A DNA stretch of 64,000 bases from Gordionus sp. m RMFG-2023 (taxonomy: Eukaryota > Nematomorpha > Gordioida > Chordodea > Parachordodidae): positions 75,555,561-75,619,560 of the forward strand of contig NC_088775.1 of the NCBI RefSeq assembly GCF_954871325.1, written 5' to 3'. The notes beneath the pieces are model-generated. The model made no database searches, was not told where the DNA came from, and saw nothing but the letters and a program-made list of their open reading frames with translations. Positions 35,866 to 48,692 of the stretch are shown here, one piece after another (position 1 is the first letter of the stretch; the number at the start of each line of letters is the position of its first letter). A program made the position numbers and the translations under genes.

Positions 35866-36099
35866 CCTAGTATAAAACATTTATTTTTTGTTATTTGTAA
35901 AAAACTTGTGCCATTTGAGCACTAACTTGGAATCAAAATTTTTTTCATGAGAAATAGAAATCACTATCATTTTAATAATTTGTATGTCATATATATATTT
36001 TTCCCCCTATCATAGGTTACTTTATTTGAATATTTACTGATATAATATGTTGTCAAAATGTAATAGCAAATAATTAATTTTTTTAGAAGGTAAAATTAA

Positions 36100-36857
36100 T
36101 AAAAAAATGTAGAAAGGATAGGGGATAAAGAAAGGAAGCTAGGAATATGGAAGCTTATTCAATGGAAGAGATAAAACTTAGATAGTTAGAGCGAATAATG
36201 GCGGGAGCAAGTCTTTGGCGTAAGAAGAGGGATTCCTTAGGCTGATCGGTTTTTTCGCGGATCCGTTTGCCTAATTCATTAAAAAAACGTTGAACTTCGC
36301 TACCGAAGGTGGTGAGAATGGAGCAGGCGATGGGTATTAATAAGAGAATGGTTAAGGAACTGTATTTGATGATTTTTCGAGATTCTGCGAGGGCGAGGGC
36401 ATCGACGTTGCGGTTAGATTGTGCATTTGGGTCAATGCAGGTGAAATCCCAAAACAGAGCTGACCCCTTGACCAAGGAATCAGGAACATTCCATCAGGAC
36501 GTTTTCCATTGGTTCTAAAAATTCAGGTTGGTTCAAGTCTAGATGGCGTACCTGATGATTTGAGGGCACGTAGTATGATGTCGTTGTATTTAGTGTGCCG
36601 TGAAAAGCGGCCTCGACAAAAACGACAATGGAGGCAATGTCTACCCTTGCTATCGACACTGGTTTCGCAATGTTCGCATTGGTATGGTAGAACAATTTCG
36701 CAATTGAGCCATAGTCCAATAACAAATCTTAGCTAGTCAGCGGAGAGCAACAAATCAAGGTTATTGGAGGGTATGGTTTCCAGAAATTCGTAACCGGATC
36801 CTTGGTTCAATTGGTGAAAAACTGTGAGATCGTCGTTGTGAAGACTCGATTTTAGTA
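36100..36857 (-). mobile_element. LINE 3' fragment, C-terminal domain, second copy
   Basis: The 36155-36475 frame reads 'FWDFTCIDPNAQSN' ... 'ALALAESRKIIKYSSL' ... 'FFNELGKRIREKTDQPKES' ... 'LRQRLAPAIIRSNYLSF' to a stop, the C-terminal end of the LINE ORF. 36480-36725 holds the preceding part. DNA similarity to 9480-10264 is high and collinear. It is 5' truncated, with one or two frameshifts between the pieces. Its 3' end lies at the low-coordinate side, with no long poly-A visible. Confidence 0.8.
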
Positions 36858-39800
36858 AATTATATTTAAATTTAGAAAAAATTGATCATATTTCTTATTT
36901 TAAAAAAAAATATATTTGAGCAATAATTTGGAATTAATTTTTTTTTATCGGTAATGAGACATATTTATATACTTGAAATGATTATTAAATAGGCACTTTA
37001 ATGACATTAGCATCGATATAATTATATTTAGTTTTGGAAAAAAATTGATAAAACCACATTTCTTATTTAAAAAAAATATGAACTATAAATCATTAAATAG
37101 TACAAGATCACAACGGTTAAATGGGACATATTTTGCATATTCTGTCTTGTTAATAATTTATTGCTTAGAAAATGCAAATAAAAATTGTAAATAATATCAC
37201 AATTAACAATGGAAAATTACTAATAGATGAATCTACCATTTTGCCCGCCTTGGCTAGTAAAATCGGAATTGGTGCTTTCTTATGATGATTCTATTTTTAA
37301 ATTTATAGACCTAATTGAATTGGAATTGAAAGATGTAGAGAGGATAGTTCATACTTTACTGGATCTTCTTAAATCCGCTACGTTTTCTGAAATTTTTTTA
37401 CAAAAAATTGGATTTCTTTATAGCATAGAGCCTTTGCGCAATACATCCAATAAATCATCGTTTAAAAATAGCGATGCCCGATGCAATAAAAATTGTTATA
37501 GGCGTTAATCCTTTTAAAGCCTTTATTGACATATATAGTTTATATAGCCAGTCTAACAAAAATAAAAAAGCCTTGGATCAAAGTCTGAATTAGGCCTTCT
37601 GTTGCTGAAGATTAGAAGGGTACTTGATGTACGATTGATGCCTAGCAGAGTTGATACTGTTAATTGTTAAAGCAGTTTGGAATAACTATAGGGCCCTGTA
37701 TTCGCATTTCAAAAATTCTATCAACAATGCAAAATTAACGGGCTGCCCACCCGGTTAGAAAATGGCGAATTCTTTTCAAATCTCGCCCTAATCTTCTATT
37801 TGAATTATCCAATCTGTCTTTAAAACTTCAGATAAGAACATCAATTTACCTAACTTTGAAAAATCAATAAAGAGAACGATTCCTGTTCATCTTTTAAGGA
37901 TATGACTGATAGATTCCAAATATTATATAATTTCTAAATGAATGTTGATTTAATATTTTCATTTGAGAATTAGATTATTTCCATTTTACTTAAATCAATT
38001 TTCTTTATTAAACCGAAATATTTAAAAACATATAAAAATATAAGAAGCTAAAGGAAAAGAGAAGGCAATCTGATATCAACGAAAATATTATTACTGTCTT
38101 AATAGACAATATGCAAAATAGGTTTATGGATGATAATACCGATAATTATAATAATCAAAAATATTATATTAAATTTTAGTTTTGGATATCTTATCAGATA
38201 TGGAATATTTGGAAAAGGATAACTGGCTAGCAGACCCTCGCATTTATGGGGAACAAAAAATAGATAAATTTGTTACCGGCTGAGGCTTAATTTGGATCTC
38301 ATAATAAATGAGATGAAGGAATATAGATAATAATGAAGGCAATAAATGCCCTCGTAATTTGAAAGTTTCAAAATTGTATTAATACAATTCCGCTTGAGCG
38401 CGGCTTCCACCTTATGAATGCCATTATGACGGATTTGCATGTTTTATAAACATATTTCCAGTTAAATGGAATTCTTTATATATTAAAAAGTGGCAATTCA
38501 CAAGTGTGCAAATGATAACCAATCAAGGTAGCGTGGAGTTGATATTATTAAAAAAGGTTCGCTACGGCAAATAATGCAGTTTATTTCCATACGATTTATG
38601 CATTATGTTATAATAATATAATTAATTTTATATATTTCTAAATACCTATTTGGTATTTTATATGAAATGCTTCGATATAAACTATTAAATTAATAAAAAT
38701 TTGCCTCAAAAACAAAAATTCGCATCTAATTTTTGCCTGCTTCCTACTAATATTTTACATTAATAGCATCCCCTCCCTTTTCCGCAAATTTGGGACGAGA
38801 TTTTTGCTTAAAATTAAGAATTTTATTAAGTAATTAAAAAAGATTGTCTAATTGCCCAGAGGCTGCACTTGCCATATTGGTACGGTTATTTTTTGGATAT
38901 CTTGAAGATTTTCGCTGTGAAAATGATGAAGATGGTAATAAGAGGAAATTAACCCTTAAATCACAAGACTGATGACACCTGCCTATATACCCTGGTCTGG
39001 AAAAATGATTTTAAGTCATCTTTTGTAATTTTGTCTCCGGACGAGTATTTAATCTGATTGCTTATTATAAAAGTAAACGGGAATGAGAGTATGAATATAC
39101 CGAAATTTATTTTATTAATAGTTTTATTTAATAATTTTAATTTTCTATGAAAATCAATTAAAAATGATTGTATGACATATATATATGATATATATAAATG
39201 TATTGAGATATTAATAAAACCAAAAATGATATGTCATTTTTATAATATAACTGAATTTTTTTTAGGATAAAGTTTTATCGTACATTATATAAATGAATAT
39301 TAATTCTATAAAAACTTATATTACTTTCAAATAAAATCTACTATCAAAATTATAGGATAATGCATAGGTTATAATATAATGTTGGTATAAAAATAAATAT
39401 AATTTATACATATTAAATTGTGAAAATATATTTTATAATGTTAATACTATCAAAAAAATTAGTTAGAAATATAATGTTTAAAAGATTACAATTTATTGTA
39501 GAGCAAAAGTAAGTTTTAAAATATAGTTCACGATTGAATTCTAAGCAGATCTAATATCTGTCGATGATTTACAAGTACAACCTTAAATTTTAATTAAATT
39601 TTCAAAATTCATGATTCATGTAAGCTTTATATTTTAGTCAATAAAACTATATTTATAAAATCAGAAATACAAAGGAGATTGACAAATTAATATTAATCAC
39701 ATAACCATAGAATTCCAAAAATCCCTACAAGATCTGAACCATTTACTTCTTGAATTCAAACAGATAAAATCCCTTATAATCTAAATCATTAGTTATAAAA

Positions 39801-40403
39801 ATCATTGCTCAATTTCAAGACCGTTAATTAAATGTTTAAATATAATGACAAAAAATAGGCTTTAAAAAAATGTATAATAAGAAATTACAATCAAACATTT
39901 GCAACATATTACATTATTAGAAATAAAAAAATTTCGAAAAAAGGTTACATAACTTCTAAATCCAAAAGTGGGCTATTGTGTCATATAAATTATTTTTTTA
40001 ATTGTTTTGAAAAATCTAAATATAAAAAAAAGATCAGTTCCTGTAGACGTAGTTATAATATACAACAAAAAGTGAGCAATAAAATTTAATAATATTTTTT
40101 AAACGAATTAAAATTTGTAAATGTAATCAATTAAAACTATAAATAATTAATTATATAGTTTCAAAAAAAATAGTTTAAAATACTAATATTGCGTTATTTT
40201 CGAATCTTATTCCTCTTAATCGTTTTATAAATTGATAGTTATTTAGTAATATTACCAAAGAAAGTATTATTTTCAATACAATGATAAAGATGAGTGGAGG
40301 GAGGGGGAAGAAGAAAAGAATAAGATAAAAAATTATTTTCAAAATAAAAGTCGTTGCTTAACGAAAAAAAAACAACGTAAAAGTGATAAGATATTCATTT
40401 CCT
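36858..40403. other. AT-rich stretch with unassigned decayed coding pieces
   Basis: Mostly AT-rich. 37227-37508 (+) is an open 93-codon frame, and 38170-38275 (+) reads 'DMEYLEKDNWLADPRIYGEQ'. Both look like decayed protein coding sequence but match no motif I can name; a degraded transposon is likeliest. An AT dinucleotide run occurs at 39177-39198. 39200-40380 shows nothing but AT-rich DNA, ending in a purine-rich patch at 40290-40325. Confidence 0.35.
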
Positions 40404-43400
40404 TTAGGCCACTTTGTCCGCAAGGCTTTCAGTTCCCAGCCCAGTGATAGCTCTGAATCTTGCGGCATTTCCGGTATTATTAGACCCGTTTTGTTCGGGA
40501 ATCGGGGCTGTAAAAGTTAGCAACAGGAGTCTCATAAGTCCTTTAGTAGCAGTTTCTAGCTTGACAAAAAACCCACCCCGTTTATCGGACACTTGTTGTC
40601 TCAGTATTAAGGCCCTCTCTTGCAAAAGTATGAAGGATGCACTCCAAGTAGTAGGCAGGATAGCTAAGGCCAAATAACCCAGAAACAGGATATAGCGGCT
40701 AAATAGTCTTTCGCAGGCTAGGTAAGTGCGGGAATGAATCGACTTTTGAGAAAAAAAATAAACAAAATTTTATAATATAATAAAGCAAAAACAAGAATAG
40801 GATTAGATTATATTACGAAAATTAAAAACTTATAATTTCAAGATATTATATAAATACAACAAAACAATTTAAGATTGAATAAAAAATTTTATGCAGACAA
40901 ATTTGCTGCTCGATAATGACCAGTAAATAATCAACTAGTTAGGAAATCTCAGTCACATGGTGATTTTATAAGACACAGTTTTAAGATGACATTAAATACC
41001 ATCATAATCAAGAATTATTTTATATAGTATACAGTAATACTTGCCTAATCTCTTGAAAATTAAGGCAACTTCACAATATAAACAACATTTTTATTACTTT
41101 AAAATTTGGGTAAAAATTTATAGCACCATCAGAATTTATAGGAATTATCTATTGGACGTTTTAGATTTACTTTAGTGAGAAAATTTTTAAGCAAAGGATA
41201 ATATTATAAACCTGGTCTGATTTTTTAAATTTGAATTATTTTAATTTAATAAGTAGGAAATTGTAAATACGAGAAGCGAATGAATGAATGTTAATGATCC
41301 ATCAGTTTCATTTGATTTTTTAACTGGTCATCTTTTATGGTAAATTTTTAAAAATTCAGTTGAAATTATTAATTTTAGGCCGGATTTTTAAAACTATATT
41401 TTAAGGTTCGTTTCGGTTCGGGTATATAGGTCTCTAATTTATAAAAATATTAAACGCAAGAATGTGAAATTATTTCTATTTCTAAATAAAAAAGACTAAA
41501 TTCTATCTAAATTTGGTTTAAAATGAGGAAATTTTAAGATTATAATAATTAATCGAATAACGATATATCAGTACACATATAAATTAAATGCCACATCTCT
41601 AACCAATAAAAAGTAGGAAAATCCAGGAAACTTAATCTCGGAAGAAAACTTTGTGAGATTCCAAAAATAATCCTCCACGTCCTGGGGAGACCTAGAGATT
41701 TTTGCCCTTAAATCGGTCTTGAAAACTTCCCAATTCTTGTTAAAGAGCTTCGAAAAAGAAATTAACCCCGTCTTTTTATCCACTAATCTAAGGGCTTTGA
41801 CGAATACGAAATTAAGCCTATTCTTGAGGGTCAGAATCAAGTAGAGGACACTATCAATCGGTTTAGGTTGAACCGAATCGACCTCTAGCACCAAATTTTC
41901 AAGTTTTGCCTGTTTAAAATATATATTATTTTAACGATGAAAGTTGGAGAAAGGTGTGTTTAATGTAATAAGCGATGTGAAGAAAAAGAATAATTATGCA
42001 AGCAAAATTCTGCATAAGATCAGCACTATGTTCATGACAAGAGAAAGATAGTCATAAAATCAACAAAAAATTCTAGAGGAATAATTTATCATTCAAATGG
42101 GTTACAAATCCAAGCGAGCAAATTATATTTCTAACAAACAAACTATTGACCGATTTTTTTTTAATTAATAAACAAATTTTACATAAAATTATTTTTAAAT
42201 GTTTCAACTTAAAAACTTTGTCGTTATAAAAATATTTATAGATTCAGGATAAAATACATTTTCGAAGATGTGATAATGAATAAAATTCAAAATAAATTAT
42301 TGTTTTTAATAAAACACAAACAAAATAATAGCTCTAAAAACTACTTGAATAAATATTATGTAATAAGTTGTTTTACCCCCATCGTTTAATCAATACAAAA
42401 ATATCAGTATATATATAATAAACCCTAGGACTCTTTTTGCGTTCGTTGAAAGATGCAGAAGCATTCATAATCTTTTTTAAAACGGATTCCGACTCGCTAC
42501 TAATATTTGGGGCAGCAGGATTAATGGGGTACGGTCTTAACACTCTTTTTTTGTTTCCCAATTTGATGTCCAATTTTTCTTGCCCCTTTTCTTCCAGCTT
42601 GTCGGGCTTCACTGTATCAAAAAAATTGTTTATAACGGCGTTCTCATTGACATGAATTTTGTTGGATATCCCAGAGGTTGGAGTCGATGATTGTTTGGGA
42701 GATGTTGGCAGGTAAGTGTTGGAAAAAAGGTAAAGTATCTTGACAAAATACCTCCCAGGAGGGGTATTGAAGAAAAAGTAGTCTAGGCCGTCTAAATAGG
42801 TGTCAAAAGCTTCCCCGAGTTGGGCCTTGGCTTTTTCTTTACCTTTATTCGCGGTACTGAAGGTACCGTTCATTATGCTTAATATCTGTTTAAAAAAAGA
42901 GTTCAAAATGGGCATTATAAATATAAGATTATCATGAACATAAGAGAAGGAAAATTCTCCCCCCCCCCGCTAGCAAATTTGGGAATTTTTGAAAATCATT
43001 TAAGGTAGTGCTGTTAACACCCCTCCCTAAAAAATGCTATACATGATATGTCATTTAAACGATAAAAAATTTAATTTTCAATTGTGTAAAACCAAAATTA
43101 TTTTAGAAAAATGTATACTGAACAAAAAAGACACAAAAAGCAGCCTAAAACCTTCCAACAAAATTTATGGAATATGGAGTGCGACCCAAAGGTTATCATT
43201 CCAATAGGAAGATCCTAGCTTATATTTCTTTTTCATTATATGATGTAATTGATAAAGGCCCATATATAAAAAGGGCTAAATTATCTGAAACTCAATTTTA
43301 AATTAGGATGATGTATACTTCAGCCTACATTTTTTTATATTATTTTTATCATAAAATTAATCGTCTTTTAAATCATATTAATTAGATATGTTAAATCATA

Positions 43401-45274
43401 TTCATAAAATATATTAATAAGATAAGTAAATTGATAAATTTAAATAAAATAATCGATTACCACATTGATTGCAAACATGGTCAAAAGGACGAATGGTTTT
43501 ATTGTTATGGTGTATATGGGCCTGAGACCTTCCAGTACCTTTTTTTAAAAATAAATCATGTTTAAAAAAATGATCATATGTACATAATGTATATAATGTT
43601 TAATAATTTTTTAAAAAAATACTAATTTACATAAAATTAAATTTATGTAAGTTATGAAAACAGTAATGCTCGAACCTTATCAGAGGGCTCAAAGAGAAGC
43701 GGGATTTCTTTTTCGAGCAAATTCATCTTCGACATTGCGAAGGAGTTTAGGTAATCAGCTAAACATGAATTATAATAATGATAAATATATAGAAATGGCG
43801 TTTTAATGCATGACGAAACCGGAGGCATTGTTATCGAGTCCCGTAGAGGTCAAAATTTCCGGCCTGGCCTTAAAATTCTTTTTTGTTTTCAGGCAAGTCC
43901 GGGATTTTTATTATGATCATCTTATAGCCCGAAATTTTATAAAATTTCGTAAATTGTTTTAAGACTGTGTCCTAAACCTGGCTTAAAAATTCGGAAAAAT
44001 AAAAAAAAATTTGAAATTTTCTAGAATTATGTTTATTTTATTTATATATTAAAAATAGCTTATTCTTCTTTTGTTAAAGTTTCGAAAGTTTACGAAATAT
44101 ATTTTTGATATTTAGGAATCAGCCGAGCCCAGATTTGTAAAATAATATCATTCTTTGAGTCGTCCTGGGTTTGCGTGCCAAATATATATGTAAGCGGAAA
44201 TGTGATATTAATATTTAATAATAATTGTATGAAATTTATTTTTGGAATATATTCCAGCAAAGTTAAACTTTCCAAATTTAAAAAACGCGCTAAATAATTT
44301 AAAATTAACAAAATAAAGATTTTGAAATATATTCTAGTATGTGTAAAATACCTATCTTTAAAATTTCAGACAAAACATAGTATATGTATCTCCTTGTTAA
44401 AAATGCTAGGATCAACCTATTAAGAAATAGGCATAATTTATGATTCACCATCAAATATAAAACAACTTCTATTTATGATAATCGTAATGAAAAGATCATG
44501 AATAAACGATATCAATGATAAAGAGATGTTTCTTAAGTATTTTATGATAATATTTCAAAAGTTTTTTTCAAAATTCCAAATCAATATAATTAGAATTTAT
44601 AAAAAAAATAACACGCACCCGAACTTCCCAAAAAACCATTTTTGTCAAATTTTTCTCCAGTAGAGTCTAAGAATATCTTCTTAAAGATTGGTTTGACGAA
44701 CGATTTGAGAAAGATTTTGATGACGTTCTCGGTGGCATTAAAAGGCAGCCCAATCAAGATGGGGTAACGGGTCTTAGCTTTTATATATTTGGTGCGCGTT
44801 AGGGTAGAGATATCCGAAACCATCGGTACTGAGGCTACCCTGTGAGTAACAAAACGTTTCGACAATGCTACATTGTGGGTTACTCCTGGGCTAGAATTGG
44901 CCGTGAGAGACATGACAAACTTTTTCGGCGACTTTACGGGGTTGTTACCCACCATGTGGCCGATCTGGTTATTTGTTTTTTCAACGAAATCAATTATATT
45001 GTCGACCGAATCGGTGATAACTTTACCGTAGGTAATGTTGTTTTCTTTCGCGCTGGTAAGTATGTTGTCTTTCAGCTTTGGTAAATCAATTTTTTCGATG
45101 AAATCGGTTTGATTAATATGATGGTTCAGTGAATGATTCGTGTAATTGTAATCAGGGAAAAAATTGGAAATTTTCAGGGGGTTGATGGGAGGGGATAGGG
45201 AATTATCGGGTATGAGAGTGTTGAGGTTTCCATTTTGGCCTGCTGGGTGAGAAGTTTGATTCACGAATATAGAT
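40404..45274 (-). CDS. Perilipin-like lipid-droplet protein, five exons seen
   Basis: Minus-strand exons 44619-45274, 43676-43758, 42424-42885, 41577-41909 and 40404-40742 join in frame (about 623 residues, stop TAA); all four introns are GT-AG and the reading phase matches at every junction. The PAT-family pattern is visible: 'HRVASVPMVS' ... Y-x3-K-x2-YP ... A-E-x3-K ... 'FVKPIFKKIF', then across the first junction 'DYLNSF' ... 'LEKEIPLLFEPSDK'. Across the last junction 'LVRDVAFNLYSIHSRTYLAC' resembles the VRLGSLSTKLHSRAYQ motif of vertebrate perilipins. Known perilipins coat lipid droplets and gate lipase access. Unusual points are at least 140 residues before the PAT region, a Lys/Ser-rich insert in exon 42424-42885, and a hydrophobic run 'FLGYLALAILP' near the C-terminus. 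The exon at 45274 starts with an acceptor (TTTGTAG), so at least one 5' exon is missing. The donor of 42424-42885 (GTTTAT) is weak. Confidence 0.72.
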
Positions 45275-47160
45275 CTACAAATTTTATGAATATTTTTTAA
45301 TATAGGTAACTTAATTTTTTTTTAATAATATTATCAACTAGATTATTGTAAAAATAACAACCGAACGAACTCAAATAAGTAACAATGTATTAGGAAATAA
45401 TGTATAAAAATTCATGCCATAATTTTTTTATATAATGCCATAAAAGGTCTGGAAAATAGATCATTTTTAAATATAACCTTATCTAGAATTAAATAATTAA
45501 ATAGAAATAAATCCAAGAAAAAACATTATATATAATACTCGTAAAATGTAGGAGATTAAATTGCTCGCATATGGTTTTTGTTCATGTATCACGTACAACC
45601 GCAATTTTGTATAATAAAAGGATCTTAGATGAGAATTTTAAAAAAAAATTGAACGCAAAAAAAACCAATAAGGATATTATGGTTAATAGATAAGAATTTA
45701 TAAACATTATTTACTATATTGTGATCATTTGATTGGCAGATTTAAAATTATAAATATTTTAAAAATTTAAGATTCCGAATATTCCAAAAGAAAATCTAAA
45801 CAATAGGTCCTTATCATATAAATCATAACAATAAAAAACTTTAGTATTAAATTGAATCCTGTTTGAATCTCGAACATAAATTTACCGGACATTGTATCCT
45901 TGATAAAAAAAGAAAATATAACATTCATAACTTTAATAAACATCCGGCCTATATTGCCATACGTTTGTTCTAAATGAAATACTAACGAAAAATATTTAAT
46001 AATGAAAGTCAGCCATTTCACCCAATCACCCTAGCCAATATAAGGCTTTAGAGGTAATCAGAATAAAAACCCCCTGTTATCATGAATTTTAAGTCTAAAT
46101 TTAATTAATGCTAGACATATTATTTAATTATAGGATCAGATAGGTGATCATTCATATTATTAAGAATATAGGTTACACGCTGATCACGTTAAATTAATTG
46201 CGCAGTAATAACCCATAGTTGTGCTATATATTTATTTTATTGATATATTTATGGGTTATTTGTAGATATTTTTGCCCACTATGACTATAAAATTGAATCG
46301 GGTGATATTAAAAATAGAATCAGTTGATTATCGGTGATCAGAGCCATGCACGGGCGTCCGAGTCGGACTGAAAACCTTTTTCTCGGACTCGGCCTAGAAT
46401 TATATATTATTTTGTTAAATCTAAATGTCAATCAGAATCATATGTATATTTCATCTAAGACATTTCACTTATTCATTTACGCAATTTCCATTTCCCAATT
46501 AAGAATTTCCTGTGATTGTGATTTGTTTATGACTAGTTAAAACTCTATTACTAATAGCCACTTTTACACTTTAAATGACTATTCTATTCTATACTACCCA
46601 ACGTGATTAATGGTGGGCTACCCACCGGTTTCGAATTGAAAAGATGTATTCAAGTACTAGTTACTTTAACAACACTAGAAAATATATTATCAGAAAAGTA
46701 TTTTTAAAGTTTCTAACCTTTTCTATTTTAGTATTCGCATGGCATCGTATAATATGATTAAGCCATTTACCTCTTCTAATACTTTTGCATTTGCAAAAAC
46801 TTCGAAATTTCAACTCCATTTCTTTTGGAGAAAGTTACTTGGCATCGAAAATCAAAAAACTCCCTACCCACCTTCAATTGAAGATCTTGTGTCAGACCCC
46901 CGTCCAGATAGTAGGAGTTCCTGGATTTCAACATTATACCATTATAAAACTTGTTTTTAATCAAATCAAGGTCCTATGCTTAGTCCATATCTCTAACTTT
47001 CGCCTCTTGTTACCTTTAAAAATTATATGTAAATAATCATTTATCAAAGCTAATTGATTTTCATTAAAATGGGTTTTTCTATTGACTCATACTACCAATA
47101 TCAATACTCAAAAAAGTATTAAGGCCTACAACTTTCCACATATTATTAGTTTGTATTAAA
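45275..47160. other. AT-rich intergenic sequence upstream of the perilipin-like gene
   Basis: It should contain or precede the missing first exon, but no convincing ATG exon with a matching phase was found. 46334-46395 has a GC-rich imperfect palindrome (GTCCGAGTCGGAC ... CTCGGACTCGG) resembling a decayed hAT terminus. Short frames at 46739-47036 are unremarkable. Confidence 0.4.
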
Positions 47161-47616
47161 TGTACTTAACAAAAATACCTTGGACCAAAACAATGAATAT
47201 AAATACACCCGGACAAAAATACCTCCATTTTAATAAAAAAAAATTTATTCTGATAGACATTACCGAATGTAATGGGTTTAGTATCTAATAAAATTAAGTA
47301 TTTCTCATAAACTACTTTTATGCTTAGATTAACCCTAACCCACAATAGGCCTTGCCATGATTTGCTTAGCCATACATTTAGTCAGTATACTTCACCTATG
47401 TGGATGGTTTTTTATAAAAATTTGTATAGAAGGTTTTTTATAAAAATTTGTGTAAAAATGCATATAGCGCAGCGCATTTTCAAGTTAATGTTATATGAAT
47501 GAAAATGAAATATGCGAGGAAAAAATTAATAAAAACTTTCCCCTTTTTCCTAACATTAAAAAAATTTAATTTTTTTGTCCGGGGGCATTTATGTCCAGTG
47601 CCTTTTGCTCAGTACA
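47161..47616. mobile_element. Short TIR element (MITE), 456 bp
   Basis: The left end starts TGTACTTAACAAAA and continues through ATAAATACACCCGGACAAAAA. The right end is the inverse, TTTGTCCGGGGGCATTTATG ... AGTACA. The TIRs are imperfect over about 60 bp. No coding sequence and no clear target duplication beyond the ends. Related CCTAGTGCC/TTTTTGTCC sequence near 51800-51850 may be a solo end. Confidence 0.6.
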
Positions 47617-47969
47617 CTTCTGACCGATTGCCAAAAGATCATGTGTTATGCCTAAAAAAGAAATTTAAAAATCAAGAAATTCGATCCCTCTAAAATAATC
47701 ATTATTAAAAACTTTAAGAAAAAATCCCCACTATATTTTTTATAAATATTTGAAAATCAATCCGCAATTAGTATTTTTTTCAAACTAGGGATTAATTTTC
47801 TTTCTAACCCGACCGGAGGTCAGAGAAAAGAGAGGTTGGGGGTAAAGTCTCCAATTTTTTTAATGAAAATCTATCACAATCAAAACAATTTTTTATTGGC
47901 AGTCTGGTTTAAATAATTTGAATGTATTTTTTTATGGTGAGTTTCAAACTAGAGAAAATAAGGATAAGG

Positions 47970-48692
47970 GAAAATGTGCCATAAATGGCCATGTTTGAAG
48001 ATTGGCCACGACACTTTAACTTTTTATCTATTGGACCGATTTTTCTCAAAATTAGTCAAAATGTATATATTTATGTTATGTACCTTACCTAAGTTCATTT
48101 ATTGAATAGAGCAATCCAATAAAAAAATATATTAAATAAACTGTTTTTAGTACCTCTTTTTGAAAAAATCACTTTACACATTTTTTTTGTTTGGTGAAAA
48201 AATTACTAATTTAGATTACTGATATTTTTTATAAATATTATCCTTAGGCATTTAGCATTATTCACACAAAAAATTAGAGTTTAAAAGTTTTATTTAATAG
48301 ACATATAAAGGCGCATTAGAGAGGTTATCTGACCATGTATTGATTGGCCACAATTCGCACATTCATATTTAAATGGAAAGCTCGTGCAAATCAATTTGGT
48401 GAAATTTCAAATGATGAACAAGCTTAAGAATGATTAGCAAAAAGATAATTAAGATATTAATTTATAATATTATCATTAAATAGATGATGATAAATTGGGA
48501 TATTAATACTAATTAAATTAGTGAATAATTAATTTTTTATATAACTAAAAAATGTAGAAATATTAACATAGGTCTTTTACAAGTGATTAATAATTAGGCT
48601 ATACATTGATATAAAATTTGTTTGGTTAAACCCAAATCTTAATACCTATTTTTCAAAAAAACAAAAGCAAGGCCATTCATGGCACATTTCCC
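47970..48692. mobile_element. Short TIR element (MITE), 723 bp
   Basis: GGGAAAATGTGCCATAAATG at the left matches the inverse of CATTCATGGCACATTTCCC at the right over about 22 bp. The interior is AT-rich and non-coding, with further TGGCCA motifs near 48001 and 48348. Flanks AAGGATAA and AAGAGATG share five of eight bases, so an old 8-bp duplication is possible but unproven. Confidence 0.65.

Noticed and set aside
36480-36736. Plus-strand frames over the LINE 3' fragment
   Set aside because: Antisense shadows of the LINE C-terminal coding region.
44842-45084. 80-codon plus-strand frame opposite the perilipin-like gene
   Set aside because: Lies wholly antisense to exon 44619-45274, which has supporting splice sites and family motifs.
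45767-46021. Hydrophobic 84-codon minus-strand frame upstream of the perilipin-like gene
   Set aside because: Considered as its first exon, but no donor in the needed phase was found and the composition is what AT-rich DNA gives by chance.
46664-46680. CTTTAACAACACTA resembles the end of the 223-bp MITE
   Set aside because: Similarity stops after 13 bases and no second end or target duplication is present.
47334-47343. AACCCTAACC, telomere-like
   Set aside because: Only one and a half units; not an interstitial telomeric array.
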